A DNA stretch of 64,000 nt from an uncultured beta proteobacterium (GCA_903869595.1 CAIPZV010000084.1:18510-82509), one strand, 5' to 3'. Shown: positions 19,110 through 28,037, counted from the stretch's first letter. The notes: a model not told the origin generated them from the sequence alone. Translations and numbers: made by a program.

Positions 19110-19432
19110 AGATAGAGCTTCAGTGGCGCTGGACTAGTTCAACAGCCAGGAGCGCGCAGTTTAGTGGGCTGAGCGGCGACAGCAGACCGCCTGCGGCAGA
19201 TCGTTCACATCGTCGATTGCAATGGGCTAGGGAAGGTCTGCACAAGCCCGTCATCGCGAGGAGCGCAGCGACGCGGCGATCCATAAGTGCAAGATTCGCA
19301 AGCCAAAATGGATTGCTTCGCTGCGCTCGCAATGACGGATTTGCACATATGCAGAGCTTCCCTAGGCGTCCCGCGCAAAATGCTTCCCCGCAAGCCGGGT
19401 GTGGCCGTAGGCCCGATCGCTAAGATGTACCT
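19110..19432. other. Intergenic region, 323 bp, carrying a REP-like palindrome
   Basis: No protein or RNA gene is supported here. The right half (19227-19366) is taken up by the long inverted repeat described separately. The left 115 bp shows no recognisable signal beyond being the upstream region of the pirin gene. The promoter of the plus-strand sialidase-like gene should lie at 19367-19432, but no consensus was obvious. Confidence 0.5.
19227..19366. repeat. REP/MITE-like long imperfect inverted repeat
   Basis: Two arms of about 58 bp (about 19227-19284 and 19308-19366) are imperfect reverse complements around a 23-bp spacer. The core of the right arm, 19308-19338, reads ATGGATTGCTTCGCTGCG then CTCGCAATGACGG; the left arm carries the diverged complement CCGTCATCGCGAGGAGCGCA. 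A third, single-arm copy is at 33131-33190. The GGATTGCTTCGC..GCAATGACG core resembles REP-type dispersed repeats found in many proteobacteria. Non-coding. Confidence 0.8.
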
Positions 19433-20644
19433 ATGTTTTTTTCCTCCCGCTTGTTGCGCGCGTGTGCCGCGTTGGCCATCGCCGGTTTGCTCGGTTTGGC
19501 CGATGCGGCGCGACGCGCAGACCCTGGGCCTGCGCGCGCGCATCCGGGTGCGCAAATTCAAGTAAATGGTTCCGCCCCGAGTTTGGGCGATGTCGCGCTT
19601 ACCAGCGGACATTGGGAGCGCGTAGGGCAGGGCCATATCCCCATGCCACCCGGCGTACCGGCGGCGCATGCCAGCGCACTGGTCGCTCTGCCTGCCGCGC
19701 ATCCATCGGCACTGCTGGCTTTCTGGTTTGCCGGAGACCGCGAGAGCGCACCTAATGTTCAGATTGCCATGTCGTCCCTGGACCGCGCCACGGGTATCTG
19801 GTCCCCCGCCCGGATGGTGGTGGACCGCTGGGAGGTCGCACAGCAACTGGGTTTTGGCATCCGCCGCGTGGGCAATCCGGTAGCCTGGGTGGATGGCCAG
19901 GGCCAAGTGCATTTGTTTGTGGTGGCTACGGGTTTAGGCGGTTGGGCGGCCGGGCGGGTGCTGCATTTGCAACAGGCTGCACCCACGCCGCAGGCGCCCT
20001 GGGCCTGGAAGGCTACGGCGGTGTTGCCCCTGTCCTGGCTCTGGAATACCAGCTATCTGGTGCGCACCGCACCTTTGCCGCTGGCCGACGGCGGTATGGT
20101 GTTGCCGGTTTATTTTGAGCTGGCGCGCAAATACCCGATGGCACTGCGCTTGGATGCCCAGGGCGTGTTACTTGGTATGGTGCCTATCTCGACGCGAGGC
20201 CAGGAACTGCAACCGGCTTTGCTGGCAATGGGCGAGCGCGATTGGCTGGCTTTTATGCGCGATGGCGGGCCGGAGGGCCGCATTCGCATGGCCCGCAGCG
20301 CCGACGGCGGCGCACATTGGTCGGATGCAGGCGATTTGCCGCTAGACAATCCCAATGCCAGCGTCGCCACCCTGACGGCAGGCGATCAACATTTGTTGGT
20401 GTACAACCCGCGAAAAATCGGGCGCAACGAATTACGTATGGCGTCCTCGGCAGATGGGCGCCTGTGGAGCACCGTGCTGGATTTGGAAAGCGGGCCGCTC
20501 GGGCATGAATACTCTTACCCGGCCATGGCTATGGCCGATGGGCAGCTCTGGGTAAGCTACACCGACCAGCGCCAATCGATTGCCTGGCAGCGATTTAGCT
20601 GGGTGGGCGCCTCGCCAACGGCGCCGGGTAAAGGAAGCCCATGA
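19433..20644 (+). CDS. Secreted sialidase-fold (BNR repeat) protein
   Basis: 403 residues with a cleavable-looking signal peptide (residues 1-26, ending LADAA), so probably periplasmic or secreted. The rest resembles the six-bladed BNR_2 sialidase family: an Arg-containing FGIRRVGNPVAW block near 142 and Asp-box-like turns SADGGAHW (about 289-296) and SADGRLW (about 341-347), plus EYSYPAMAMADGQLWVSY near the end. Whether it cleaves sialic acid is not shown; several relatives are annotated only as exo-alpha-sialidase-like. Its stop overlaps the next gene's ATG (ATGA), so the two form an operon. No strong SD was seen before ATG 19433. Confidence 0.8.
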   Translation: MFFSSRLLRACAALAIAGLLGLADAARRADPGPARAHPGAQIQVNGSAPSLGDVALTSGHWERVGQGHIPMPPGVPAAHASALVALPAAHPSALLAFWFAGDRESAPNVQIAMSSLDRATGIWSPARMVVDRWEVAQQLGFGIRRVGNPVAWVDGQGQVHLFVVATGLGGWAAGRVLHLQQAAPTPQAPWAWKATAVLPLSWLWNTSYLVRTAPLPLADGGMVLPVYFELARKYPMALRLDAQGVLLGMVPISTRGQELQPALLAMGERDWLAFMRDGGPEGRIRMARSADGGAHWSDAGDLPLDNPNASVATLTAGDQHLLVYNPRKIGRNELRMASSADGRLWSTVLDLESGPLGHEYSYPAMAMADGQLWVSYTDQRQSIAWQRFSWVGASPTAPGKGSP

Positions 20645-21345
20645 GCCTGCTTGACAGTTCTTGGTGGCTGCGCCTGTTGCAAGACGCCGCGCCACTGTTG
20701 CCGCAGCCCGGCTATTTGGCTGTGTTGAGGCACGCTGGCTGGGCACTGGTGCTGGCTGCTTTGCTGAGCTCTAGCGCACAGTTATTCACTGCGCGCCGCT
20801 TACGCGACGCTGGGGGCCTGCTGGCCTGGACTATGGCGCTGTGGGCCTGTATTCCCGGCCCTTGGGGCCTGAGCTACTGGTTGGGGCTTGCCTTTCAGAC
20901 ACCCAGTTTGATGGCCATGGCTTTGTCGTTGTATTACCTTTGGCAGCGCCTGGCGCAACGCAAATGGCCGCACACGGTACAAGCATCCAGCCTTGCAAGT
21001 TCCGCCCAGCGCAGCCCTTGGCTATACCGTTACGCTTTGCTGGGCATGGCGCTAGGGTACCTGCTACTGCTGGACACCTTTGCCTATCTTCCGCTCGCTT
21101 TGTACGCATGGGGGTTTTCGCCGCTGGCTTACGCGCTCTGCTTGTTGTTAGCGCTGCTGCCGTGGGTGCTAGGCGCGCGCTGGTCACAAACTGAACCACC
21201 TCCCGCGCTGCTGTTAGTGCTGGCCGTGTTTGGCCTGATGCGCTGGCCTACCGGCAATGTCTGGGACGCGGTGTTAGACCCCTGGCTTTTTGTGGGGCTG
21301 CACGTCTACCTTGTGGCCCGCTACCGGGCGGACCACCGCGAGTGA
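20641..21345 (+). CDS. Uncharacterised multi-pass membrane protein
   Basis: I do not recognise the family. It has 234 residues with about seven hydrophobic segments (about 25-45, 60-75, 80-100, 133-150, 152-175, 190-205, 212-228) and a short polar loop around residue 100-125. The ATG overlaps the stop of the sialidase-like gene, so they are translationally coupled and may act together at the inner membrane. It converges on the GT39 gene with only 7 bp between the stops, which suggests a link to the glycosylation operon opposite, but that is inference. Confidence 0.75.
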   Translation: MSLLDSSWWLRLLQDAAPLLPQPGYLAVLRHAGWALVLAALLSSSAQLFTARRLRDAGGLLAWTMALWACIPGPWGLSYWLGLAFQTPSLMAMALSLYYLWQRLAQRKWPHTVQASSLASSAQRSPWLYRYALLGMALGYLLLLDTFAYLPLALYAWGFSPLAYALCLLLALLPWVLGARWSQTEPPPALLLVLAVFGLMRWPTGNVWDAVLDPWLFVGLHVYLVARYRADHRE

Positions 21346-21352
21346 CATCGCC

Positions 21353-23146
21353 TTAGGGCTTGCTGACGATTAAAAGCTCTCTGCCAAACAACCATTCCTG
21401 CGGCTGCCACAGATTGGAGAGATTCACCTCCCCAGCCCGGTGACGGCTTTTGACATGCCAGCGCTGTGCCAGCACTTCGCAGCGCGGCACGCAGCTCACT
21501 TGCGTTTGGGTCGCGTCGTTGTCCAACCACACCACGGCGTCAAAACGTTCGAGCAAATAGTCCAAGCGTTCTGCGGGCGGTAAATCCGGGCGCAGGGTTG
21601 CGGTGTTGCGGCTTTCAGCGTCGTAGGGAACCAGGGTGCTGCCAGGCAGCAGGAAGTTAAAGCGCTCGTACTGCCCGCTAAATCCATTGGGCACTGCAAC
21701 ACGCAGCCCTTGCATGCGCGCCGCAATGGTCGGGCTGTAGCCCGCTTGGGCGTCGGAAAGCGGCGCCGTCATGGCACTGAAACAGGCGTAGAGCGCCAGC
21801 GTGGCGGCCAGGGTGCTGTTGCGCGTCCAAGCCGCGTGCATTAGGCCACCCAGGCAGGCCGCCAGACCCAGTGCGGCGCAGGCTAGAGTGACGGCTACAT
21901 CGAAACCTGAGCCTATGCCCATACTGTGCATCACCCAGGCAAAGCGGGCTAGTAAGGTCAAGGCCACCGCGCTAATGAGCAAGACGGCGACAAACCAGCC
22001 GCGCGCCAGACGCTCCCAGTACAAGGCCAGCAAAATAGCAAAGGCGGGCATGGCCGGAATCACATAGCGCGCCGAGCGTTGGCTGGGAATGCTAAAAACC
22101 AGCAGCCACACGAGCAGCCATACCAACAGCGTGGCCTGCGGTGTACCGGCCCATGCCCGCCAATGGCCAAGCCAGGCAGCGCGCAGTCCGTACCAGCACA
22201 GGCCCAGCGCCACCGGCAGCAATAGGCCGGCGTTTTCCGGGTAGGCCAGGGCTTGTTGCCAGAGAGGGTAGTCCCCGTTCCAGGCAGCCTGCCAATACCC
22301 ACCAGCCTGTAGCTTGCCGGCGTTTTCGCCGATCACAAATTCTTGCCACACCGCCTGCGGGTCAGGATCGAGCGCAAACCAAAGGGCAAAAACGCCCAAT
22401 GCAAGAACAGCACTAGCGCTCACTCCCCCAGCCGTGCGTATAAAGGTATGCCACCGTGGGGGCCCTTGGCTCAGCCACAGAGCGCAGCCTAGCGTGGCCG
22501 CTGCCGGTGCGAGCAGGGCGAAGGATTTATACAAAAGTCCGAGTCCCATCAACAGGCCTACCAGCAGGCAAATAGCGGGTGACCACTGGCCCGCTAGGGG
22601 ATTCGGCTCGGCGACTGCCCGCGCGCGGTCGGGCGCCGCACTTTGTTGCCACAGCAAGTACCACAGCGGTAGGGCCAGCCAAAAAGTTTCGGGTGCACTG
22701 GTCAGGTAGACCCGGCTATACCGGTAGGTGGAAAAAAAGGCCAAAAAGATGATCGCTGCCAGCAGCGCAGTACGCCATTGGCCACTGATGCGCAGCGCCA
22801 TCCAGGCCAGGGCCGTGCAAGTGAGCAAGGTGTAAACCACACTGGGCCAGCGCAGTGCAAACAAGCCGCCTTGCGTGCTCCAGTCGCCGCTGGCCATGGC
22901 CTGCCAGAACAGCAAGGGCGGCTTGGTGTTACGCATGTTTTCCAGGTCGGAGACCAGTGGCAGCCAGTGCCCCGAAGCGGCGGTCAGGCGGGCGATATGG
23001 ATGTAGACCATTTCGTCGCCATTGGTCGGCGCATACGGGCTGCCCAGCCCGAAAAAATAAAGGCTTACCGCGCAAACCAGCAAGGCCCACCAAGGCCTGA
23101 GCGCGCGGTCGGTAGCGGATGAGCGGGGCTGCAGTTTGGGCACCAT
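21353..23146 (-). CDS. ArnT/PMT-like glycosyltransferase (GT39/GT83 type)
   Basis: Polytopic inner-membrane glycosyltransferase of the dolichyl-P-mannose mannosyltransferase/ArnT superfamily, which moves a sugar from an undecaprenyl-phosphate carrier to a periplasmic acceptor. Seen: the acidic first-loop motif NGDEMVYIHIA near residue 45, NTKPPLLFWQAM near 75, about ten to twelve membrane segments and a ~150-residue C-terminal periplasmic domain. ATG 23144-23146 gives 597 aa; a GTG three codons upstream, 1 nt after the gtrA stop, is possible. Third gene of a GT9-gtrA-GT39 operon. Acceptor (lipid A, glycan or protein) unknown. Confidence 0.85.
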   Translation of the reverse strand: MVPKLQPRSSATDRALRPWWALLVCAVSLYFFGLGSPYAPTNGDEMVYIHIARLTAASGHWLPLVSDLENMRNTKPPLLFWQAMASGDWSTQGGLFALRWPSVVYTLLTCTALAWMALRISGQWRTALLAAIIFLAFFSTYRYSRVYLTSAPETFWLALPLWYLLWQQSAAPDRARAVAEPNPLAGQWSPAICLLVGLLMGLGLLYKSFALLAPAAATLGCALWLSQGPPRWHTFIRTAGGVSASAVLALGVFALWFALDPDPQAVWQEFVIGENAGKLQAGGYWQAAWNGDYPLWQQALAYPENAGLLLPVALGLCWYGLRAAWLGHWRAWAGTPQATLLVWLLVWLLVFSIPSQRSARYVIPAMPAFAILLALYWERLARGWFVAVLLISAVALTLLARFAWVMHSMGIGSGFDVAVTLACAALGLAACLGGLMHAAWTRNSTLAATLALYACFSAMTAPLSDAQAGYSPTIAARMQGLRVAVPNGFSGQYERFNFLLPGSTLVPYDAESRNTATLRPDLPPAERLDYLLERFDAVVWLDNDATQTQVSCVPRCEVLAQRWHVKSRHRAGEVNLSNLWQPQEWLFGRELLIVSKP

Positions 23147-23156
23147 GCGTGGCACT

Positions 23157-23645
23157 TTAGCGCTTGCGAAAAGTCCAGCGGTCGTTGGCTAAAAAATTAC
23201 TCACACTGGCGATAACGATGGCAATCACATTGGCCAGCATGTAATGCATGTTGTGCGCCAGCCACAGGGTCAGCACGTATTGCAAACCAATGCCAAACCA
23301 AGAAGCCAGCGCGTACTTGGCTAATTGCGCTCCCAGACTGGATGGGGGCAGTGCTTCGATACCCGCATCCTGGGACGGTTGCGTGACGCGGTCGGCCCAC
23401 GTCCAGAGCCGGTTCCAAGTGAAGTTGTTGACGGTCGCCACCGCAATCGCCAGCGCCAGCGAGGCATAAGGCTTGCCCTCTGCACCCTCTAGGCTTTGAA
23501 ACAGGTATTCGTGGCCCAGGTAGAGCACCACAATATTGACCACCGTACCGCTGGCCCCGACCATGCCGAATTTGATGTAGCGGATAGCCAGCAGCCAGCG
23601 CAGCAGCGCCATCAGGCGTTCACGCCAGACAGGTGCAGCGTTCAT
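23157..23645 (-). CDS. GtrA family membrane protein
   Basis: Small four-helix membrane protein of the GtrA family, members of which are thought to flip or present undecaprenyl-phosphate-linked sugars to periplasmic glycosyltransferases. The 162-residue form begins at ATG 23643-23645 (MNAAPVWRERL), which overlaps the stop of the GT9 gene as ATGA; upstream extensions lie inside that gene. Family motifs KFGMVGASGTVVNIVVLYLG, NNFTWNRLWTW and the C-terminal SNFLANDRWTFRKR are clear. Its place just before a PMT-like transferase fits a donor-supply role. Confidence 0.9.
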   Translation of the reverse strand: MNAAPVWRERLMALLRWLLAIRYIKFGMVGASGTVVNIVVLYLGHEYLFQSLEGAEGKPYASLALAIAVATVNNFTWNRLWTWADRVTQPSQDAGIEALPPSSLGAQLAKYALASWFGIGLQYVLTLWLAHNMHYMLANVIAIVIASVSNFLANDRWTFRKR

Positions 23646-24889
23646 GCGGCGTTGAGCGCCTGCGCACCGGGCTGCGTTTGCAAAAAGGCTAAGGCCTGGT
23701 CCAGCACCGGATCTGGCGCAATGCGCTTGAGGCACTGGTTATCGCCATCGCAAAAGGTCAGTCGGTGGTTGTAGGCGCTCAGGCAAGGCGAGCAGGCGAT
23801 GCCCGATTCCAACACCACATTGCGCTTACCCAGCGGCCCATAGAGCTTGCCGGTTTCGGGCCCAAAAAATACCATGGTTTGGATCGGCGTCAAGGTCGCG
23901 AAATGGCCGGGCCCGCCGTCGTTGGTAATCAGCAAGTCAGCTGCATAAAACAACATCAACAACTCGCGGATGCTGCGGGTGTAGCCGGTCAGGTCAATAC
24001 ATAAATCGCTGCCGACCAAGGTCTGTAGGTGGCTGGCCAATGCAGCATCGTCTTTCAGACCAATTAGCCCCACGGCATAGCCTTGGTTGCACAGGCCTTG
24101 CGCCACGCGTGCGTAGTACTCCTTGGGCCAGGCGCGCTCGGGCAGGATGCCGCCACCGGCGTATAAAAGCACCAGGCGTTTGGAGTGCGTAGCCGGATGG
24201 TCTTGCACCAGTTTGTCCTGGTAAGAAGAAAGTTCGGCCGGCGTGAAGTGCACGGACAAGTCACTATCTTGCGGTACCGAGCGGATGGGCGCCGCCTTGT
24301 TGCGCGGCATGCTGTCGGCTTGGAGGGCGTCGACCAGCGATAAAAATTGCAAGCTGATGTGCTGATACGGGTTGTAGGGAATCGCATGCGTGATAAAGCT
24401 GCCCCGGTACAGGCCTTCCTGGGTGTGCGGGGTAAAACCCGTGCGCACAGGCGCGCCGCAGGCAAAGGACAACAAAGCACTAACGCGCGAAAATAATTCG
24501 CAGTCGATTACCGCGTCCATACCCAAGCCGCGCAACTTGGCACTGACCCGTAATATGTCGCCCACCAAAGCAAGGCCGCTGCTGTCGTCAATCGAATGCA
24601 TGTGCGCCGCGTCGGTGAGCGACAACAGGCGCGTAACTTCCTGGTTTTTTTTCAGTTGCAGGATGTGAATGGCCGCTTGCGGGTAGCGTAGGCGCAGCGT
24701 GGCAAACATGGGCCCTGCCAACACGATGCTGCCCATTTCCGACAACAAAATGACCAGAATATGGCGGGCATCCTGCGGCATCACCGCAGGTTGGCGCCAC
24801 AAGCTGGACAGCCGCACCCAGCCCGAAACCACACCACACAAGACCTGGCCCAGCCAGCGGTCTATCAGGCGTTGTGTCTGCAGCTTCAT
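23642..24889 (-). CDS. Glycosyltransferase family 9 (heptosyltransferase-like)
   Basis: 415-residue GT-B fold protein of the ADP-heptose:LPS heptosyltransferase superfamily. The N-terminal half has ILVILLSEMGSIVLAGPMFA (heptosyltransferases usually have xGD here), the C-terminal half VLLYAGGGILPERAWPKEYY and the donor-site motif LITNDGGPGHFAT. A Cys-containing tail (CSPCLSAYNHRLTFCDG, then QCLKRI) is typical of a GT9 subgroup. Starts at ATG 24887-24889 and heads the GT9-gtrA-GT39 operon. It is not obviously WaaC or WaaF, so acceptor and donor are unknown. Confidence 0.85.
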   Translation of the reverse strand: MKLQTQRLIDRWLGQVLCGVVSGWVRLSSLWRQPAVMPQDARHILVILLSEMGSIVLAGPMFATLRLRYPQAAIHILQLKKNQEVTRLLSLTDAAHMHSIDDSSGLALVGDILRVSAKLRGLGMDAVIDCELFSRVSALLSFACGAPVRTGFTPHTQEGLYRGSFITHAIPYNPYQHISLQFLSLVDALQADSMPRNKAAPIRSVPQDSDLSVHFTPAELSSYQDKLVQDHPATHSKRLVLLYAGGGILPERAWPKEYYARVAQGLCNQGYAVGLIGLKDDAALASHLQTLVGSDLCIDLTGYTRSIRELLMLFYAADLLITNDGGPGHFATLTPIQTMVFFGPETGKLYGPLGKRNVVLESGIACSPCLSAYNHRLTFCDGDNQCLKRIAPDPVLDQALAFLQTQPGAQALNAA

Positions 24890-24907
24890 GCGTTTATGGT
24901 TTTACAA

Positions 24908-25012
24908 ACCTGCCGCTGCACGCAGCGCCGCTACATTGTGCCTTCGGCTCAAAGCCACGGTTTGCTAGCGTAAACGCAGGTCTCATAGACCTGCCGCTGC
25001 ACGCAGCGCCGC
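24908..25012. repeat. 24-bp direct repeat copying the 3' end of metK
   Basis: The sequence starting ACCTGCCGCTGCACGCAGCG and ending CCGC occurs at 24908-24931 and again at 24989-25012, 81 bp apart. The second copy is the metK C-terminal coding end; the first is non-coding, between metK and the GT9 gene. This looks like a small duplication or recombination scar. Confidence 0.8.
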
Positions 25013-26161
25013 GGCTTTGTCAGTGCGTTCCCAGGTGAATTCGGGTTCTTCGCGGCCGAAGTGGCCGTAGGACGCAGTTTTTTCGTAGATGGGGCGCAGC
25101 AGGTCGAGCATTTGGATGATGCCTTTGGGCCGCAGGTCAAAGTGTTCACTGATCAGGGCGGCGATTTTCTCGTCCGAAATCACGCCTGTGCCTTCGGTGT
25201 ACACCGTGACGTTCATGGGCTTGGCCACTCCGATGGCGTAGGCCACCTGGATCTGGCATTGTGTAGCCAGGCCAGCGGCCACAATGTTCTTGGCCACATA
25301 GCGCGCGGCATAGGCCGCAGAGCGGTCCACTTTGGTTGGGTCTTTGCCAGAGAAAGCGCCGCCGCCGTGCGGGCACGCACCGCCGTAGGTGTCGACAATG
25401 ATTTTGCGCCCGGTCAGGCCACAGTCACCCTGGGGCCCGCCGACAACGAATCGACCGGTAGGGTTGACCAGATAACGCGTGTCTTTGAGCCACTCTTTCG
25501 GCAGCACCGGCTTAATGATTTCTTCGATCACCGCGTCGATGAATTCTTGCTTCATAGTGGTGCCATTGCTCATCTCAGGGCTGTGTTGGCTGGACAAGAC
25601 CACTGTGTCAATGCTGTGCGGCTTGCCATCGACATAGCGCATGGTGACCTGGCTTTTCGCGTCCGGACGCAAAAAGGGCAGGCGCCCGTCCTTGCGCAAT
25701 TGGGCTTGGCGCTCCACCAGGCGGTGCGCATAGTAAATCGGCGCGGGCATGAGTTCGGGCGTCTCGTTGCAGGCGTAGCCGAACATCAGGCCCTGGTCAC
25801 CGGCGCCGGTGTTCAGGTGGTCATCGCTGGCATGGTCCACGCCTTGGGCGATGTCGTTCGATTGCTTGTCGTAAGCGACCAGCACCGCGCAGCCTTTGTA
25901 GTCGATACCGTATTCGGTGTTGTCGTATCCGATGCGCTTGATGGTGTCGCGCGCCACTTGGATGTAGTCCACATGCGCGTTGGTGGTGATCTCACCGGCC
26001 AGCACGACCAAACCCGTGTTGCACAGAGTTTCCGCAGCGACGCGGGATTTGGGGTCTTGCTTGAAAATCGCGTCCAGAATCGCATCGGAAATCTGGTCGG
26101 ACACTTTGTCGGGATGTCCTTCGGACACCGACTCAGAGGTAAAAAGAAAATCGTTCGCCAT
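24983..26161 (-). CDS. metK: S-adenosylmethionine synthetase
   Basis: Makes SAM from methionine and ATP in the cytoplasm. 392 residues, family length. Motifs: [16 protein letters not shown] near the N-terminus, [12 protein letters not shown] in the middle, the phosphate-binding [19 protein letters not shown] late in the protein. Start ATG 26159-26161 ([11 protein letters not shown]) with AGGAG 8 nt upstream; an upstream in-frame extension is not family-like. Monocistronic by appearance and divergent from the acyltransferase pair. I looked for a SAM riboswitch in the 180-bp upstream region and saw no recognisable one. Confidence 0.98.
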   Translation of the reverse strand: MANDFLFTSESVSEGHPDKVSDQISDAILDAIFKQDPKSRVAAETLCNTGLVVLAGEITTNAHVDYIQVARDTIKRIGYDNTEYGIDYKGCAVLVAYDKQSNDIAQGVDHASDDHLNTGAGDQGLMFGYACNETPELMPAPIYYAHRLVERQAQLRKDGRLPFLRPDAKSQVTMRYVDGKPHSIDTVVLSSQHSPEMSNGTTMKQEFIDAVIEEIIKPVLPKEWLKDTRYLVNPTGRFVVGGPQGDCGLTGRKIIVDTYGGACPHGGGAFSGKDPTKVDRSAAYAARYVAKNIVAAGLATQCQIQVAYAIGVAKPMNVTVYTEGTGVISDEKIAALISEHFDLRPKGIIQMLDLLRPIYEKTASYGHFGREEPEFTWERTDKAAALRAAAGL

Positions 26162-26340
26162 GTTTGCTCTCCTAAAAAAGATAAGGTTGACACGCGTTGC
26201 CAATCCTGGGAGCTGGCGAACGCTTTAGCAGATTTGCCCACAAGGACAAGGCACAATTGACCGGTCACGCCGACGGTTTGTGTCGTCGCCCTGCAAGTTG
26301 CTCGTTTAACTCGGCGACCATTTCATTCTAGCAAAGCCCT

Positions 26341-27177
26341 ATGCACTTTTTGATACGCCTGCTCTCGCGCTGCCCCTTGTGGGTGTTGCATGGTGCCGGT
26401 TGGCTACTGGGTTATGTCATCTATGTGTTTTCGCGGGACTACCGCCAGCGTTTTCACACGCATTTACAGCAGGCCGGTTATGGCTGGCGCGTGGGCCTGG
26501 GCGCTATTGGGCAGGCCGGTTGCAGCGTGTTGGAATCGCCCCGCTTATGGTTTGGCGCGCCGGTGGCGGTGCAGTGGGATGGCCAAGACGTGTTTCAAGC
26601 AGCCTACGCCAGCGGGCGTGGCGTGGTTTTTTTAACGCCGCATTTGGGTTGTTTTGAAGTGACGGCGCCCTCGGTGGCGGCGCGGTTTGGCGCACGCTAT
26701 GGCCCGATGACGGTGCTGTACCGCCCAGCGCGCCAGGCATGGCTGGCTTCTATGCTGCAAGCTTCTCGCAGCCGCGAGGGGCTATTAACCGCGCCTACCA
26801 ATTTGCAGGGTGTGCGCAAACTGCTCAAGGCTTTGCGCAAAGGGGAGGCCGTTGGCCTCTTGCCTGATCAGGTGCCTCCCATGGGCATGGGTATTTGGTC
26901 ACCGGTTTGGGGCAGACCCGCCTACACCATGACTTTAGCCGCCAAACTCGTATTGCAAACCGGCGCCGACGTGGTGGTCGTCTGGGGCGAGCGATTGGCT
27001 TGGGGGCGCGGCTATTGCATTCATGCGCGCAAGTTGGAAGTGGATATGCAGGCTGATCTAGAGTCTACGGTCGCGCATATCAACAGCGCTATGGAGGATT
27101 TGGTGCGCCAATGCCCGGCCCAGTATTTGTGGGGCTACGAGCGTTTCAAGCAGCCACGCCAGGAGCCGCTTGCGTGA
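26341..27177 (+). CDS. LpxL/HtrB-like lysophospholipid (lipid A) acyltransferase, copy 1
   Basis: Inner-membrane acyltransferase of the LpxL/LpxM family, which adds secondary acyl chains to Kdo2-lipid A or related lipids. 278 residues with an N-terminal membrane anchor (about 8-30), the catalytic HX4E motif in TPHLGCFEV near residue 100, the YRPAR block, and LLPDQVPP followed by MGMGIWSPVWGRP. Starts ATG 26341, divergent from metK. Its stop overlaps the GTG of a second, related gene. Which acyl donor and position are used cannot be told from sequence. Could also be an ornithine-lipid or glycolipid acyltransferase. Confidence 0.88.
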   Translation: MHFLIRLLSRCPLWVLHGAGWLLGYVIYVFSRDYRQRFHTHLQQAGYGWRVGLGAIGQAGCSVLESPRLWFGAPVAVQWDGQDVFQAAYASGRGVVFLTPHLGCFEVTAPSVAARFGARYGPMTVLYRPARQAWLASMLQASRSREGLLTAPTNLQGVRKLLKALRKGEAVGLLPDQVPPMGMGIWSPVWGRPAYTMTLAAKLVLQTGADVVVVWGERLAWGRGYCIHARKLEVDMQADLESTVAHINSAMEDLVRQCPAQYLWGYERFKQPRQEPLA

Positions 27178-28037
27178 ATCCGCTGATTGTTTTGATGCGT
27201 TTGCTGGCCTATCTGCCGCTGCCGCTGCTTCGCGGCTTTGGCAGTGCCTTGGGCACGGTTTTGTACGTCTGCGCTCGGCGTCGGCGCGGCATTGTGCAGG
27301 CCAATCTTGCGGCTTGCTTCCCGCATGGGAACGCTCCACAGCGAAATACTATCGCGCGACGGCACTTCCGCCTGTTTGCGCAGTCCCTGCTCGACCGCTC
27401 TTGGTTGTGGCACGCGCCGGTAGCGGTTCTGCGCAAGCGCATTCGTTTTGATGGTGCCTTAGCCGAACTGGACAATCCCGAGCCCTTGATATTTTTGGCG
27501 CCGCATATGGTGGGCCTTGATGTGGGTGGCGTGGTGCTGACGGAGCTACAGCAAATCACCACGGCCTGCATTTACGTGCCGCTCACCAATGCCTGGGCTG
27601 AGGAATGGATGGTGCAAGGGCGCAACCGTTCGGGCAATGTGCACTCCATCGCCCGCAAAGACGGGCCGCAGCCGGTACTGCGCGGGCTGCGCAAAGGCAT
27701 CCGGCTGCACCTGTCGCCGGACATGGATTTTGGCGCCGAAGGTGCGCTGTGGGTACCTTTTTACGGTGTGCCTGCCGCTACCGTGCCAGCGCTTTCGCGC
27801 TTTGCCAAGCTCGGGCGGGCGCGTGTCTGCACCTTGGTCAGCCGCTTGGTGCCAGGCGGCTATGAAGTTCACTTAAGTGCGGCTTGGGCGGATTTCCCCA
27901 GCGAGGATTTGCAAGCCGACACCTTACGCATGAACCGCGCCATTGAGCAAGCGATAGACGCGGACCCGGCGCAGTATTACTGGGTACACAAACGTTTTAA
28001 GACGCGCCCGCCTGGCGCGCCTTCTATTTACCGATAA
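27174..28037 (+). CDS. LpxL/HtrB-like acyltransferase, copy 2
   Basis: Second member of the same family, 287 residues, starting at GTG 27174-27176, which overlaps the previous stop as GTGA. The catalytic motif is HX4D (APHMVGLDVGG), as in many LpxL/M homologues; downstream come LSPDMDFGAEGALWVPFYGV and the C-terminal YYWVHKRFKTRP. Two membrane-associated acyltransferases in tandem usually divide the two secondary acylations of lipid A; here this is inference. The two copies are clearly divergent from each other, so this is not a recent duplication. Confidence 0.88.
   Translation: MNPLIVLMRLLAYLPLPLLRGFGSALGTVLYVCARRRRGIVQANLAACFPHGNAPQRNTIARRHFRLFAQSLLDRSWLWHAPVAVLRKRIRFDGALAELDNPEPLIFLAPHMVGLDVGGVVLTELQQITTACIYVPLTNAWAEEWMVQGRNRSGNVHSIARKDGPQPVLRGLRKGIRLHLSPDMDFGAEGALWVPFYGVPAATVPALSRFAKLGRARVCTLVSRLVPGGYEVHLSAAWADFPSEDLQADTLRMNRAIEQAIDADPAQYYWVHKRFKTRPPGAPSIYR

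Noticed and set aside
25061..26260. 399-codon plus-strand open frame opposite metK
   Set aside because: Complete antisense of metK with low-complexity composition; metK is certain on the other strand.
26162..26340. SAM riboswitch upstream of metK
   Set aside because: I looked for conserved SAM-type riboswitch cores in the 179-bp spacer and saw none; an Infernal search would decide.
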